From the NCBI GenBank assembly GCA_963705885.1, contig OY970120.1, positions 992,001 through 1,056,000 on the forward strand: a stretch of 64,000 nt of DNA. The letters are read 5' to 3'. The translations under genes were made by a program, and so were the position numbers. This document shows positions 24,450 through 32,550 of the stretch, one piece after another; the first letter of the stretch is position 1; the number at the start of each line of letters is the position of its first letter. Source of the DNA: MFD01275-c22 sp963705885. GTDB lineage: Bacteria; Actinomycetota; Actinomycetes; JACCUZ01. The notes beneath the pieces are model-generated. The model worked only from the letters and a program-made list of their open reading frames with translations, did no database searches and was not told the origin of the DNA.

Positions 24450-25684
24450 AGGTCCTCGTCGTCGGGTCGGGGGCCCGGGAGCACGCCCTCGTGCGCGCGC
24501 TGCTGGTCGACCCCGCCGTGCGCGAGGTCGTCGTCGCCCCTGGCAACGCGGGCATCGCGGCGGAGGTCGCGACGGCCGCGCTCGACGTCGGCGACCCTGC
24601 CGCCGTCGCGTCGCTCGCGGCGTCGACGGGAGCCGACCTCGTGGTGATCGGCCCCGAGGTGCCGCTGGTCGCCGGCGCGGCCGACGCGGTGCGCGCCGCC
24701 GGCATCGCCTGCTTCGGGCCGTCGGCCGGGGCCGCGCGGCTCGAGGGCTCGAAGGCCTTCGCCAAGGACGTCATGTCGGCCGCGGGCGTCCCGACCGGGC
24801 GGGCACGGGTCTGCACGACCGCTGAGGAGGCCGGGCGTGCCCTCGACGAGCTGGGTCCGCCGTACGTCGTGAAGGACGACGGTCTCGCCGCCGGCAAGGG
24901 CGTGGTCGTCACCGGCGACCGGGGGGCCGCCCTGGCGCACGCGTCGTCCTGCGGCCGGGTCGTCGTCGAGGAGTTCCTCGACGGGCCCGAGGTGTCGCTG
25001 TTCGCGGTGACCGACGGGAGGACCGTGCTGCCGCTCGCGCCCGCGCAGGACTTCAAGCGCGTCGGCGACGGGGACGCCGGTCCGAACACGGGCGGCATGG
25101 GCGCCTACTCGCCGCTGCCGTGGGCGTCGGAGGGCCTGGTCGACGAGGTGCTCGCCACGGTGCTTCAGCCCACGGTCGACGAGATGGCCCGGCGCGGTAC
25201 GCCGTTCGCCGGGCTGCTCTACGCCGGGCTCGCGCTCACCACGCGCGGTGTGCGGGTCATCGAGTTCAACGCGCGGTTCGGCGACCCCGAGACACAGGTC
25301 GTCCTGGCCCGGCTGCGCACCCCGCTCGGGTCGCTGCTCTCCGCGGCTGCCACCGGCCGGCTCGCCGACGTGGGTGCGCTGGAGTGGTCCGACGACGCTG
25401 CTGTCACGGTGGTCGTGGCGTCCAAGGGCTATCCCGAGGCGCCGCGCACCGGCGACCCGGTCGAGGGTCTCGCCGACGCGGCGGCCGTCCCCGACGCCTC
25501 GGTGCTCCACGCGGGGACGGCGCTCGACGGCACCGGTCACGTCGTGTCCAGCGGCGGTCGCGTGCTCTCGGTCGTGGGCACCGGCCGGGACGTGGCCGCC
25601 GCCCGCGACGTGGCGTACGCCGCCGTCGGCCGGGTGCGCCTCGACGGCGGGCACCACCGCAGCGACATCGCCGCCGGCGTCTAG
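24446..25684 (+). CDS. purD: Phosphoribosylamine-glycine ligase (GARS)
   Basis: PurD uses ATP to join phosphoribosylamine and glycine, the second step of purine synthesis. The 412 residues fit the ATP-grasp family. The N-terminus is VKVLVVGSGAREHAL, the ATP-binding segments are PSAGAARLEGSKAFAKD near 90-106 and VKDDGLAAGKGVVV near 137-150, and the metal-binding region is VIEFNARFGDPE near 270. The GTG at 24446 overlaps the upstream stop by GTGA. purB follows 15 bases after its stop, so the pair is probably an operon. Confidence 0.95.
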   Translation: MKVLVVGSGAREHALVRALLVDPAVREVVVAPGNAGIAAEVATAALDVGDPAAVASLAASTGADLVVIGPEVPLVAGAADAVRAAGIACFGPSAGAARLEGSKAFAKDVMSAAGVPTGRARVCTTAEEAGRALDELGPPYVVKDDGLAAGKGVVVTGDRGAALAHASSCGRVVVEEFLDGPEVSLFAVTDGRTVLPLAPAQDFKRVGDGDAGPNTGGMGAYSPLPWASEGLVDEVLATVLQPTVDEMARRGTPFAGLLYAGLALTTRGVRVIEFNARFGDPETQVVLARLRTPLGSLLSAAATGRLADVGALEWSDDAAVTVVVASKGYPEAPRTGDPVEGLADAAAVPDASVLHAGTALDGTGHVVSSGGRVLSVVGTGRDVAAARDVAYAAVGRVRLDGGHHRSDIAAGV

Positions 25685-25699
25685 GGGAGGATTGACGTC

Positions 25700-27136
25700 A
25701 TGGTCCCCGACGTCCTCGCCGCCCGCTACGCGAGCGAGGCGATGGCGCGCATCTGGTCGCCGGAGCACAAGGTGGTTCTCGAGCGCCGGCTGTGGGTCGC
25801 GGTCCTCACCGCCCAGCGCGACCTCGGTGTCGACGTCCCCGACGGAGTCGTGGAGGCCTACGAGAAGGTCGTCGACACCGTCGACCTCGACTCGATCCGC
25901 GCCCGCGAGGCGGTCACCCGCCACGACGTGAAGGCACGCATCGAGGAGTTCTCGGCCCTGGCCGGGCACGAGCACGTGCACAAGGGCATGACCAGCCGCG
26001 ACCTGACGGAGAACGTCGAGCAGCTCCAGGTCCGTACGTCCGTGCTGCTCGTCCGCGACCGTGCGGTCGCCGCGCTGGCCCGGCTGGCGCGGCTGGCGGC
26101 CGAGCACTCGGGGACGGTGATGGCGGGCCGCAGCCACAACGTCGCGGCCCAGGCGACGACGCTGGGCAAGCGCTTCGCGTCGGCGGCCGAGGAGCTGCTG
26201 CTCGCCGTCGAGCGGCTCGAGGAGCTGGTCGAGCGCTACCCCCTGCGCGGCATCAAGGGCCCGGTCGGCACCGCGCAGGACCAGCTCGACCTGCTGTCGG
26301 GCGCAGAGCACAGTGGTGACGCCGTCGGTCGTCTGGCCGAGCTCGAGCGGCGGGTCGCCGCGCACCTCGGCTTCGACCGGACCATGACCAGCGTCGGCCA
26401 GGTCTACCCGCGGTCGCTGGACCTCGACGTCGTCTCCGCCCTGGTGCAGGTCGCGGCCGGACCGTCCAGCCTCGCGACGACCATCCGGCTGATGGCCGGC
26501 CAGGAGCTGGTCACCGAGGGCTTCCGGGCCGGCCAGGTCGGCTCCAGCGCGATGCCGCACAAGATGAACACGCGCTCCTGCGAGCGGGTCAACGGCCTCG
26601 CGGTCGTGCTGCGCGGCTACCTCTCGATGGTCGGCGAGCTCGCCGGCGCCCAGTGGAACGAGGGTGACGTCGCCTGCTCCGTCGTGCGCCGGGTCGCGCT
26701 GCCCGACGCGTTCTTCGCCGCCGACGGGCTGTTCGAGACGTTCCTGACGGTGCTCGACGAGTTCGGCGCCTACCCGGCCGTCGTCGCCCGCGAGCTCGAC
26801 CGCTTCCTGCCGTTCCTCGCCACCACCAAGGTGCTGATGGCGGCGGTCCGCGCCGGTGTCGGTCGCGAGCAGGCCCACGAGGCCGTCAAGGAGCACGCGG
26901 TCGCCGTCGCGCTGGCGATGCGGGAGCAGGGGGCGCCGGCCAACGACCTCTTCGACCGCCTCGCCGGTGACGACCGGCTCGGGCTCTCCCGCGACACGCT
27001 CGACGGGCTCCTCGACGACCCGGCGACCTTCACCGGTGCGGCGGAGGCCCAGGTGGCAACGGTCGTGCACCGCGTGGAGCAGCTCGTGTCCCGGCACCCG
27101 CAGGCGGCGTCGTACACCCCCGCGCCGATCCTCTGA
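25700..27136 (+). CDS. purB: Adenylosuccinate lyase
   Basis: PurB releases fumarate twice in purine synthesis: from SAICAR and from adenylosuccinate. The 478-residue enzyme belongs to the fumarase/aspartase superfamily and carries its signature GSSAMPHKMNTRSCER near residue 280-295, plus HKGMTSRDLTENVEQ near 94-108. GGGGAGGA eight to ten bases upstream supports the ATG at 25700. It converges on the ArsR-SRPBCC gene with six bases between stops; a small ACGGC/GCCGT hairpin spans that gap. Confidence 0.95.
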   Translation: MVPDVLAARYASEAMARIWSPEHKVVLERRLWVAVLTAQRDLGVDVPDGVVEAYEKVVDTVDLDSIRAREAVTRHDVKARIEEFSALAGHEHVHKGMTSRDLTENVEQLQVRTSVLLVRDRAVAALARLARLAAEHSGTVMAGRSHNVAAQATTLGKRFASAAEELLLAVERLEELVERYPLRGIKGPVGTAQDQLDLLSGAEHSGDAVGRLAELERRVAAHLGFDRTMTSVGQVYPRSLDLDVVSALVQVAAGPSSLATTIRLMAGQELVTEGFRAGQVGSSAMPHKMNTRSCERVNGLAVVLRGYLSMVGELAGAQWNEGDVACSVVRRVALPDAFFAADGLFETFLTVLDEFGAYPAVVARELDRFLPFLATTKVLMAAVRAGVGREQAHEAVKEHAVAVALAMREQGAPANDLFDRLAGDDRLGLSRDTLDGLLDDPATFTGAAEAQVATVVHRVEQLVSRHPQAASYTPAPIL

Positions 27137-27142
27137 CGGCGC

Positions 27143-27895
27143 TCAGCCGTACATCAGTGACCCGGGCGTCGTGAGCTCCTGGCCCGTCTCCAGCCAGGTC
27201 TTCAGGCCGGAGAGGATCATCGGCCAGCCGCCGTAGAGCTCCTCGTTCGCGTCGTCGCGCAGCTCGTCGTGGACCACGGTCAGCCGGCACGAGTCGGCGA
27301 CCGGCTCGATCTCCCAGGTGACCCGGGAGAACCCCTCGCCCTTGACGTCGTCGCTCCACAGCGCGCGCATCGTGTGCACCAGCCGGCGGGGCGCGTCGAC
27401 CTCCAGCACCTCGCCCTCGCCGAGCAGGCCGTCCGCCTTGGGCGCTGCCATCTCGATCCGCGAGCCCGGCGTCCAGTCGGATCGGGCGCCCACGCCGAAG
27501 TTGTAGTGGGCCCGGGTCTCGGGGTCGATGATCGCGTCCCAGAGCCGCTCGGGCGTGGTGCGGATGTAGATCTCGAAGACCTTCTCCATCGTTCGCTCCA
27601 GTCTGTGCTTGAGGTCGCTGAGCGTCGCCGCCCAGGGCTCGGCGTACTTGCTCACCCACCGGTCGTGGACGAGCCGGATCGGGACGGGGTTGAGGAAGTG
27701 CAGCTTCTCCCGGCCGCGGCGTCTGGTGACGACCAGACCCGCGTCCTCGAGCTGCTTGAGGTGCTTCATCACGCCGAAGCGCGTGATGTCGAACCGGGCC
27801 TCCAGCGCGCTCAGCGTCTGCCCGTCCTCGCGGAAGAGCTCGTCCAGCAGGCTCCGCCGCGTCGGGTCGGCGAGCGCCTTGAACACCTCGTCCAC
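27143..27895 (-). CDS. ArsR-type HTH fused to an AHSA1/SRPBCC domain
   Basis: The 250-residue protein has an ArsR winged HTH (residues about 5-80, with VFKALADPTRRSLLDELF) and a C-terminal Aha1-like SRPBCC domain from about residue 105 (FEIYIRTTPERLWDAI) that could bind a hydrophobic ligand. I place the start at GTG 27895, not ATG 27925. TATTCT lies six bases before the GTG, and the upstream ATG falls inside a perfect dyad operator. Autoregulation is therefore likely. In related gene pairs the HTH and SRPBCC parts are separate genes; here they are fused. Confidence 0.85.
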   Translation of the reverse strand: MDEVFKALADPTRRSLLDELFREDGQTLSALEARFDITRFGVMKHLKQLEDAGLVVTRRRGREKLHFLNPVPIRLVHDRWVSKYAEPWAATLSDLKHRLERTMEKVFEIYIRTTPERLWDAIIDPETRAHYNFGVGARSDWTPGSRIEMAAPKADGLLGEGEVLEVDAPRRLVHTMRALWSDDVKGEGFSRVTWEIEPVADSCRLTVVHDELRDDANEELYGGWPMILSGLKTWLETGQELTTPGSLMYG

Positions 27896-27901
27896 GCCGG
27901 C

Positions 27902-27925
27902 GAGAATATGTGACCGATCAGTCAC
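27902..27925 (-). promoter_or_regulatory. TATTCT -10 with adjoining TGTGAC-N6-GTCACA operator
   Basis: The -10 (minus-strand TATTCT) is at 27902-27907. Directly upstream, TGTGAC (27908-27913) and GTCACA (27920-27925) form a perfect six-base dyad spaced by six. It is placed to block RNA polymerase, consistent with an ArsR-type repressor acting on its own gene. Confidence 0.6.
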
Positions 27926-27963
27926 ATGTCAACGCCACCACCCGGCTCACGACGCGGGGATGG

Positions 27964-28596
27964 TCAGCTGTCCCGGTAGAGGCGGTCCGCATAGGCAGGC
28001 CCGTAGTACTGCTCGAGCTCCTCGAGGCTGGTGTCGGGCCGTTCGAGGGTGCGGGCGATCTCGGCCCGCGACGGCAGGTCCTCGGCGTCCCAGGTCGACG
28101 TGTCCCACAGCCGCGACCGCAGGAACGCCTTGCCGCAGTGGTGGAAGACCTGCTCGACCTCCACGACGAGGGCGAGCAGCGGCCGGTGCCCCTGCACGAC
28201 CAGCTCGTCGAGGAACGGCGCGTCGCGCACCAGCCGGGCGCGCCCGTTGATGCGCAGCGTGTCGGTGCGGCCGGGCACGAGGGAGATCAGGCCGACGTGG
28301 GGGTTGGACAGCACGTTGCGCCAGCCGTCGGCGCGCCGGTTGCCGGGACGCTCGGGGACCGCGACGGTGCGGTCGTCCAGCACCGCCACGAACCCGGGTG
28401 GGTCGCCCTTGGGCGAGACGTCACACGTCCCGTCGGCCGCCGAGGTCGCCAGCAGGCAGAACGGCGAGGCGGCCAGCCAGGCGCGGTCGAGGTCGTGCAG
28501 CCGGGTGCGGTCCTTGCCGGCGGCCCGGGCCGACGGCTCGCCGAGCAGCCCCCGCAGCTCGGTCTCGCTGGTGATCTCGGCCCAGGTGTCGCTCAC
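27964..28596 (-). CDS. FMN-dependent PPOX-type flavoprotein
   Basis: The 210-residue protein is a pyridoxamine 5'-phosphate oxidase-like split-barrel flavoprotein of the group named after MSMEG_1061. Characteristic features are FCLLATSAADGTCDVSPKGDPPGFV near residue 46-70 and PERPGNRRADGWRNVLSNPHVGL near 81-103, with HHCGKAFLRSRLWD near 152-165. Members bind FMN or F420 and act as oxidoreductases of unclear substrate. It is 68 bases upstream of the ArsR-SRPBCC start on the same strand, so it may be transcribed through the operator there. Confidence 0.85.
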   Translation of the reverse strand: MSDTWAEITSETELRGLLGEPSARAAGKDRTRLHDLDRAWLAASPFCLLATSAADGTCDVSPKGDPPGFVAVLDDRTVAVPERPGNRRADGWRNVLSNPHVGLISLVPGRTDTLRINGRARLVRDAPFLDELVVQGHRPLLALVVEVEQVFHHCGKAFLRSRLWDTSTWDAEDLPSRAEIARTLERPDTSLEELEQYYGPAYADRLYRDS

Positions 28597-28614
28597 CCGG
28601 CCATTCTGGCGTGA

Positions 28615-28794
28615 CTACGAGCCCTCGTCCTCCGCGCGGGCCTCGGCGCCCTGCTCGCCGGCGTAGCCCTGGTCGTCACCCGCGATGCGCCCGACGTGCT
28701 CGGCCTCGCTGTCCGGCTCGACCTGGGCGTCGTCGCCCTCGACGTCGGACTCTGCGGTGCCGTGCTCGGCCGGCTCGGAGAAGGACTCGCTCAT
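28615..28794 (-). CDS. Small acidic protein, unknown function
   Basis: The 59-residue protein (MSESFSEPAEHGT..., ending AEDEGS) has about 20 acidic residues and no hydrophobic segment, so it is probably cytoplasmic and disordered. Almost every codon ends in G or C, as in neighbouring real genes, which supports coding. Its ATG is only 18 bases from the divergent purC GTG, and the two share the promoter region. Confidence 0.55.
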   Translation of the reverse strand: MSESFSEPAEHGTAESDVEGDDAQVEPDSEAEHVGRIAGDDQGYAGEQGAEARAEDEGS

Positions 28795-28800
28795 GGATGG

Positions 28801-28807
28801 AACACTG
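28801..28807. promoter_or_regulatory. Shared -10 region of divergent purC and small acidic gene
   Basis: AACACT (28801-28806) is six bases before the purC GTG. On the other strand CAGTGT (28807-28802) is seven bases before the ATG of the small gene. A single A/T-containing patch therefore seems to serve two leaderless promoters. Confidence 0.4.
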
Positions 28808-28812
28808 CCCGC

Positions 28813-29667
28813 GTGAGGGACTTCCGACACCTGCACAGCGGCAAGGTCCGCGACCTCTACGGGTCGCCCGACGGTCTGCTGCTGATGGTGGCGAGCGACC
28901 GCATCTCGGCCTACGACTTCGTGCTGCCGACACCCATCCCCGACAAGGGGCGCATCCTCACCCAGCTCTCGCTGTGGTGGTTCGACCGGCTCGCCGACAT
29001 CGTGGCCCACCACGTCGTGTCCACCGACGTGCCGGCCGAGGTCGCCGGCCGCGCGGTGCTCTGCCGCCGGCTCGACATGTTCCCCGTCGAGTGCGTGGCT
29101 CGCGGCTACCTCGCCGGCTCCGGACTCGTCGAGTACGCCGCGGACGGCTCGGTGTGCGGCGTCCCCCTGCCCGCCGGCCTCGTCGAGGGCTCCGAGCTGC
29201 CGGAGCCGGTCTTCACGCCCGCGACCAAGGCGGCGATGGGCGAGCACGACGAGAACGTGTCGTACGACCACGTGGTCGCCGTGGTCGGTGCGGACACGGC
29301 CGCCGAGCTGCGCCGCGTCACCCTCGCGGTCTACGACCGGGCCCGCTCGGTCGCCCGGGAGCGCGGGATCGTCGTCGCCGACACCAAGCTGGAGCTCGGC
29401 CGGGACGAGGCAGGCCGGATCGTGCTCGGCGACGAGGTGCTCACGCCCGACTCGTCGCGGTTCTGGCCGGCCGACCGGTGGGAGCCGGGGCGCCCGCAGC
29501 CGTCGTACGACAAGCAGTACGTCCGCGACTGGCTCACCTCTCCCGCGTCCGGCTGGGACAGGACGTCGGGCGAGCAGCCGCCTCCTCTGCCCGACGACGT
29601 GGTGGAGCGCACCCGGGCGAAGTACGTCGAGGCCTACGAGCGGCTCACCGGCCGCCGGTTCGCCTGA
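28813..29667 (+). CDS. purC: Phosphoribosylaminoimidazole-succinocarboxamide synthase (SAICAR synthetase)
   Basis: PurC adds aspartate to CAIR using ATP. The 284 residues show the family N-terminus HLHSGKVRDLYGSPDGLLLM, PVECVARGYLAGSGL near residue 93-107, and VVADTKLELGRDEAGRI near 191-207. The GTG at 28813 is supported by the N-terminus and by the AACACT element six bases upstream. galE follows after 34 bases but has its own -10. Confidence 0.95.
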   Translation: MRDFRHLHSGKVRDLYGSPDGLLLMVASDRISAYDFVLPTPIPDKGRILTQLSLWWFDRLADIVAHHVVSTDVPAEVAGRAVLCRRLDMFPVECVARGYLAGSGLVEYAADGSVCGVPLPAGLVEGSELPEPVFTPATKAAMGEHDENVSYDHVVAVVGADTAAELRRVTLAVYDRARSVARERGIVVADTKLELGRDEAGRIVLGDEVLTPDSSRFWPADRWEPGRPQPSYDKQYVRDWLTSPASGWDRTSGEQPPPLPDDVVERTRAKYVEAYERLTGRRFA

Positions 29668-29688
29668 GGCGGGGCCGCGGGCCGTCAC

Positions 29689-29694
29689 TAGGGT
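29689..29694 (+). promoter_or_regulatory. Candidate -10 (TAGGGT) for leaderless galE
   Basis: TAGGGT is seven bases before the ATG at 29702; no ribosome-binding site is present. Confidence 0.45.
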
Positions 29695-29701
29695 GGCCGC
29701 C

Positions 29702-30667
29702 ATGACCTGGATGCTCACCGGCGGAGCCGGCTACATCGGCGCGCACATCGTGCGTGCGTTCCGCGCGATCGACCTGCCGGTCGTCGTGCTCGACGACCTG
29801 TCCAGCGGCGTCGCCGCGAACGTCCCCGACGACGTGCCGCTGGTCGAGGCGGCGGTGCAGGACCAGGAGGCGGTGCGGGGTGCCATCCGCGAGCACGGCG
29901 TCACCGGCCTGCTGCACCTGGCAGCCAAGAAGGCGGTCGGGGAGTCGGTGGAGAGGCCGCTGCTCTACTGGGACGAGAACCTCGCCGGCATGGTGACGCT
30001 GCTGCAGGCCTGCGCGGACGAGGGCGTCGACCGGGTGCTGTTCTCGTCCAGCGCCGCCGTGTTCGGGACGCCACCGGTGGACTTCGTCACGGAGGAGACG
30101 CCGACCGCCCCGCTGAGCCCCTACGGCGAGACCAAGCTGGTCGGCGAGTGGGTCCTGCGGGACCTCGCGGTGGCCCGGCCGGCCCTGCGCTGGGCGGCGC
30201 TGCGCTACTTCAACGTCGCCGGTGCGGGTGCCCCGGAGCTCGGCGACCGCAGCGTGGCCAACCTGGTGCCCATGACGTTCCAGGCGCTGTCCGCGGGGCG
30301 CAACCCGCAGCTCTTCGGCGACGACTACGACACCCCAGACGGGTCCTGCGTACGGGACTACATCCACGTCGTGGACCTGGCCGAGGCACACGCCGCGGCC
30401 GCCCGGCGCCTGGACGAGGGACCGCTCGGCGAGGTCTACAACGTCGGGCGCGGCGAGGGGGTCACGGTCAAGGAGGTGTTCGACACCGTCCGCCGGGTCG
30501 TCGGCCGCGACTTCGACGTCGACGTGGTGGGCCGGCGCCCTGGCGACGCGGCCGCCTACTTCGCCGACGCGAGCAAGATCACCAAGGAGCTGGGCTGGAC
30601 CGCGCGGCTCGGCCTGGACGACATGGTGCGCAGCGCCTGGGACGCCTGGCAGAGCCGGACGCCGTGA
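29702..30667 (+). CDS. galE: UDP-glucose 4-epimerase family protein
   Basis: This is a 321-residue extended SDR enzyme. The NAD-binding motif GGAGYIGAH is at residues 7-15. The catalytic set is SSSAAVFG near 116 and YGETK (Tyr-x-x-x-Lys) near 141, and RYFNVAGAG near 170 is typical of GalE. It is a little shorter than the usual 330-340 residues. It should interconvert UDP-glucose and UDP-galactose for cell-wall or exopolysaccharide sugars. The exact substrate is inferred. It is leaderless and converges on a lipoprotein gene. Confidence 0.88.
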   Translation: MTWMLTGGAGYIGAHIVRAFRAIDLPVVVLDDLSSGVAANVPDDVPLVEAAVQDQEAVRGAIREHGVTGLLHLAAKKAVGESVERPLLYWDENLAGMVTLLQACADEGVDRVLFSSSAAVFGTPPVDFVTEETPTAPLSPYGETKLVGEWVLRDLAVARPALRWAALRYFNVAGAGAPELGDRSVANLVPMTFQALSAGRNPQLFGDDYDTPDGSCVRDYIHVVDLAEAHAAAARRLDEGPLGEVYNVGRGEGVTVKEVFDTVRRVVGRDFDVDVVGRRPGDAAAYFADASKITKELGWTARLGLDDMVRSAWDAWQSRTP

Positions 30668-30673
30668 GCCGGC

Positions 30674-30961
30674 TCAGCTGCGGCGACCGTGGCTGAGGAA
30701 GCCCGGCAGCGACAGCCCGCCGGCGCCGAAGACGAACCCGAGGTCGTAGAGATGGCCCCTGTTGTCGACCTCGTAGACCGCGACGCTGTCGTTGAACAGG
30801 GACACGACGAAGGTCACCGGCAGGATCAGTCCCTGCCACAGCCCGAGCCAGAAGCCCGCCGAGCCGTCGCCGGCTGCGGGGTTCGGGTCGGCCGCGCAGC
30901 CGGCCAGGAGGAGGACCACGGCGACCGCGGCTGCCGAGCGAAGGGCCGATCGACGAGTCAT
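30674..30961 (-). CDS. Small lipoprotein
   Basis: The 95-residue product has a lipoprotein signal peptide (TRRSALRSAAAVAVVLLLAGC) with a lipobox LAGC near residue 21. A further hydrophobic segment (LWQGLILPVTFVVSLF) near residue 38-53 and a conserved-looking tail with VYEVDNRGHLYDLGF follow. The ATG at 30961 has GAGAGG about eight bases upstream. Function unknown; it should be anchored on the outer face of the membrane. Confidence 0.75.
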   Translation of the reverse strand: MTRRSALRSAAAVAVVLLLAGCAADPNPAAGDGSAGFWLGLWQGLILPVTFVVSLFNDSVAVYEVDNRGHLYDLGFVFGAGGLSLPGFLSHGRRS

Positions 30962-31095
30962 CTCTGTGGACCTCTCCCGAAGACGTCGGAGCACCGCGGC
31001 CCCATGATGACCAGGCTCGCACGTGGCCGGTCAGGGCCGAAGGACCCACGACGCCGGTCGAGCGGGGATGTCCGTTCCCGGGTGTCGCCGGCGGG

Positions 31096-31932
31096 TCAGC
31101 TGACCGACCGCAGCACCTGCTCGAGCCGCACGGTGATCGGCGCCTCGTCGGGCGGCGCGTTGTAGTCCTGGCCGAGAATGCGTTCGGACACGAGCACCAC
31201 GCGCGTGCCGTCGGCGCTGAGCCCGACGGCGTGCGCGTCGAACACCGCGGCGTCCGGGTCGGCCGCCGGCTCCTCCTCGTAGACGATCAGGGCGGTCCAC
31301 CCCTGCCCATCGGCTCCGTCGACGGCGCTGAACGTCGGGACCGGCGACGTGCTGCTGCCGTCGAGACCCCTCCCGTCCCACGCACAGTCCCGGACCCAGT
31401 CGCTGATCGTCTCGAACGCGGCATGCCCCGCGGCGGCGTTCTCGAACTGCCCGACGACGACGCCCATCTCCGGGTCCGGGGAGGACGCGTCGTCGACCTC
31501 GCCGGGCTGCAGCTGCAGCACCCAGCCGTACGTCCGGACGCGCACGTCGGTCGCCCCGAGGGACTCCAGCGTCGCCTGCTGGCACACCGACACGGGCGCC
31601 GAGGGGTCCTCGGTCGAGGAGGTGGTGGCCGCGTCCCAGCGGATGTCGGTCGACCCGTCACCGCGGTAGGTCATCGTGTCCGGCAGGACGTCGCCCGACA
31701 GCTGCCGTCCGGCGGGGGGTGCCGTGATCCGTGTGTCGCCGCCTCCGGCGACCACGGCGCCCGCTCCCGCAGCCACCAGCACCACGGCCGCTGCTGCTGT
31801 GACGAGGCGGGCGGCCCGCCGGCGGCCGCCGCGGCGGCGGACCTCCGTCGGTGGGAGGCCGCGCGCCGCCCCGGCGCCGTGCTCGGCCAGGCCGCGGAGC
31901 CCGGCGTCGAGGGTGTCGAGTGGCTCAGGCAT
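31096..31932 (-). CDS. Single-pass membrane protein co-encoded with ECF sigma factor
   Basis: The 278-residue protein has a cytoplasmic N-terminus of about 40 residues with a basic RRRGGRRRAARL stretch, one transmembrane helix (about 43-63) and a secreted domain with two cysteines. Its start overlaps the sigma-factor gene by eight bases. By position it is a candidate anti-sigma factor or sensor, but its short N-terminal region shows no zinc-finger HxxxCxxC motif, so an anti-sigma role is only inference. An alternative is a surface protein controlled by the sigma factor. Confidence 0.7.
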   Translation of the reverse strand: MPEPLDTLDAGLRGLAEHGAGAARGLPPTEVRRRGGRRRAARLVTAAAAVVLVAAGAGAVVAGGGDTRITAPPAGRQLSGDVLPDTMTYRGDGSTDIRWDAATTSSTEDPSAPVSVCQQATLESLGATDVRVRTYGWVLQLQPGEVDDASSPDPEMGVVVGQFENAAAGHAAFETISDWVRDCAWDGRGLDGSSTSPVPTFSAVDGADGQGWTALIVYEEEPAADPDAAVFDAHAVGLSADGTRVVLVSERILGQDYNAPPDEAPITVRLEQVLRSVS

Positions 31933-32425
31933 GGGAGCGCTCCTCCTCGCGAGGGTCGTCCAGCAGGGCCGCCAGGGCCTGCCGGCCGCGGGACAGGCGG
32001 GCCTTGACGGTCCCCTCGGCCACGCCGGTCTCTGCCGCCACCTCGGCGACGGTCAGGTCGCACAGGTGGTGCAGGACGATCGCCCGGCGCTGGTCGGGCG
32101 TGATCTGTGCCAGGGCGCGCACCAGGTCGGTGTGGCCTGCGTCCGGCTCGGGAGCGGTCATGGGCAGGGCCCTGGCCCGGTCGGGTGGCCGCAGGGCGAG
32201 GCGGGCCCGGCGCCACCGGCTGACGGCGAGCCGCCATGCGACGGTGCGCACCCACGCCTCCGGTGACGCCGCCGCCTCGAGCCGGTGGCGGCGGTCCCAG
32301 GCCCGCACGAACGCCTCCTGGACGCAGTCCTGCGCCTCGGCCAGGTCGCCGCACATCGCGTAGACCTGTCCGGTGACGCGGGCGAAAGCGCCGGCGTAGA
32401 ACGCGTCGAACGTCGCGGCGTCCAC
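31925..32425 (-). CDS. ECF sigma factor, SigE-like family
   Basis: The 166-residue protein has sigma region 2 (FDAFYAGAFARVTGQVYAMCGDLAEAQDCVQEAFVRAW is the corresponding segment, about residues 6-44) and region 4 (LAQITPDQRRAIVLHHLCDLTVAE, then EGTVKARLSRGRQAL). It directs RNA polymerase to a small promoter set. The GTG at 32425 has a GGAGGAG ribosome-binding site. Its promoter region carries a 23-base direct repeat. It overlaps the downstream membrane-protein gene, so the pair is co-translated. Confidence 0.9.
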   Translation of the reverse strand: MDAATFDAFYAGAFARVTGQVYAMCGDLAEAQDCVQEAFVRAWDRRHRLEAAASPEAWVRTVAWRLAVSRWRRARLALRPPDRARALPMTAPEPDAGHTDLVRALAQITPDQRRAIVLHHLCDLTVAEVAAETGVAEGTVKARLSRGRQALAALLDDPREEERSHA

Positions 32426-32442
32426 GTTCGCTCCTCCCCGTG

Positions 32443-32491
32443 TGTGTGCCGGTGCTGACCGTTCTCGCTGTGTGCCGGTGCTGACCGTTCT
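32443..32491. repeat. Tandem 23-bp direct repeat upstream of ECF sigma gene
   Basis: Two exact 23-base copies (32443-32465 and 32469-32491) are spaced by three bases, giving a 26-base period. On the sigma gene's strand each copy begins AGAACGGTCAGCACC. The AGAAC is reminiscent of ECF -35 elements, so these could be promoter or activator sites for autoregulation. Confidence 0.6.
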
Positions 32492-32550
32492 ACGCGCGCC
32501 GGACCCCCGAGGTTGCCCGTGGCCCCGCGGATTCTCCCCGGTCGACCTCG

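Noticed and set aside
24242..27097. Very long open frame on the minus strand (about 950 codons) opposite purD and purB
   Set aside because: It is a shadow of real genes in GC-rich DNA: composition is Arg/Asp/Gly/His-rich with no domain, and the plus-strand genes have complete enzyme motifs.
27908..27925. TGTGAC-N6-GTCACA as a CRP-type site
   Set aside because: It resembles CRP half-sites, but its position next to the -10 and the adjacent ArsR-type gene favour a local repressor operator.
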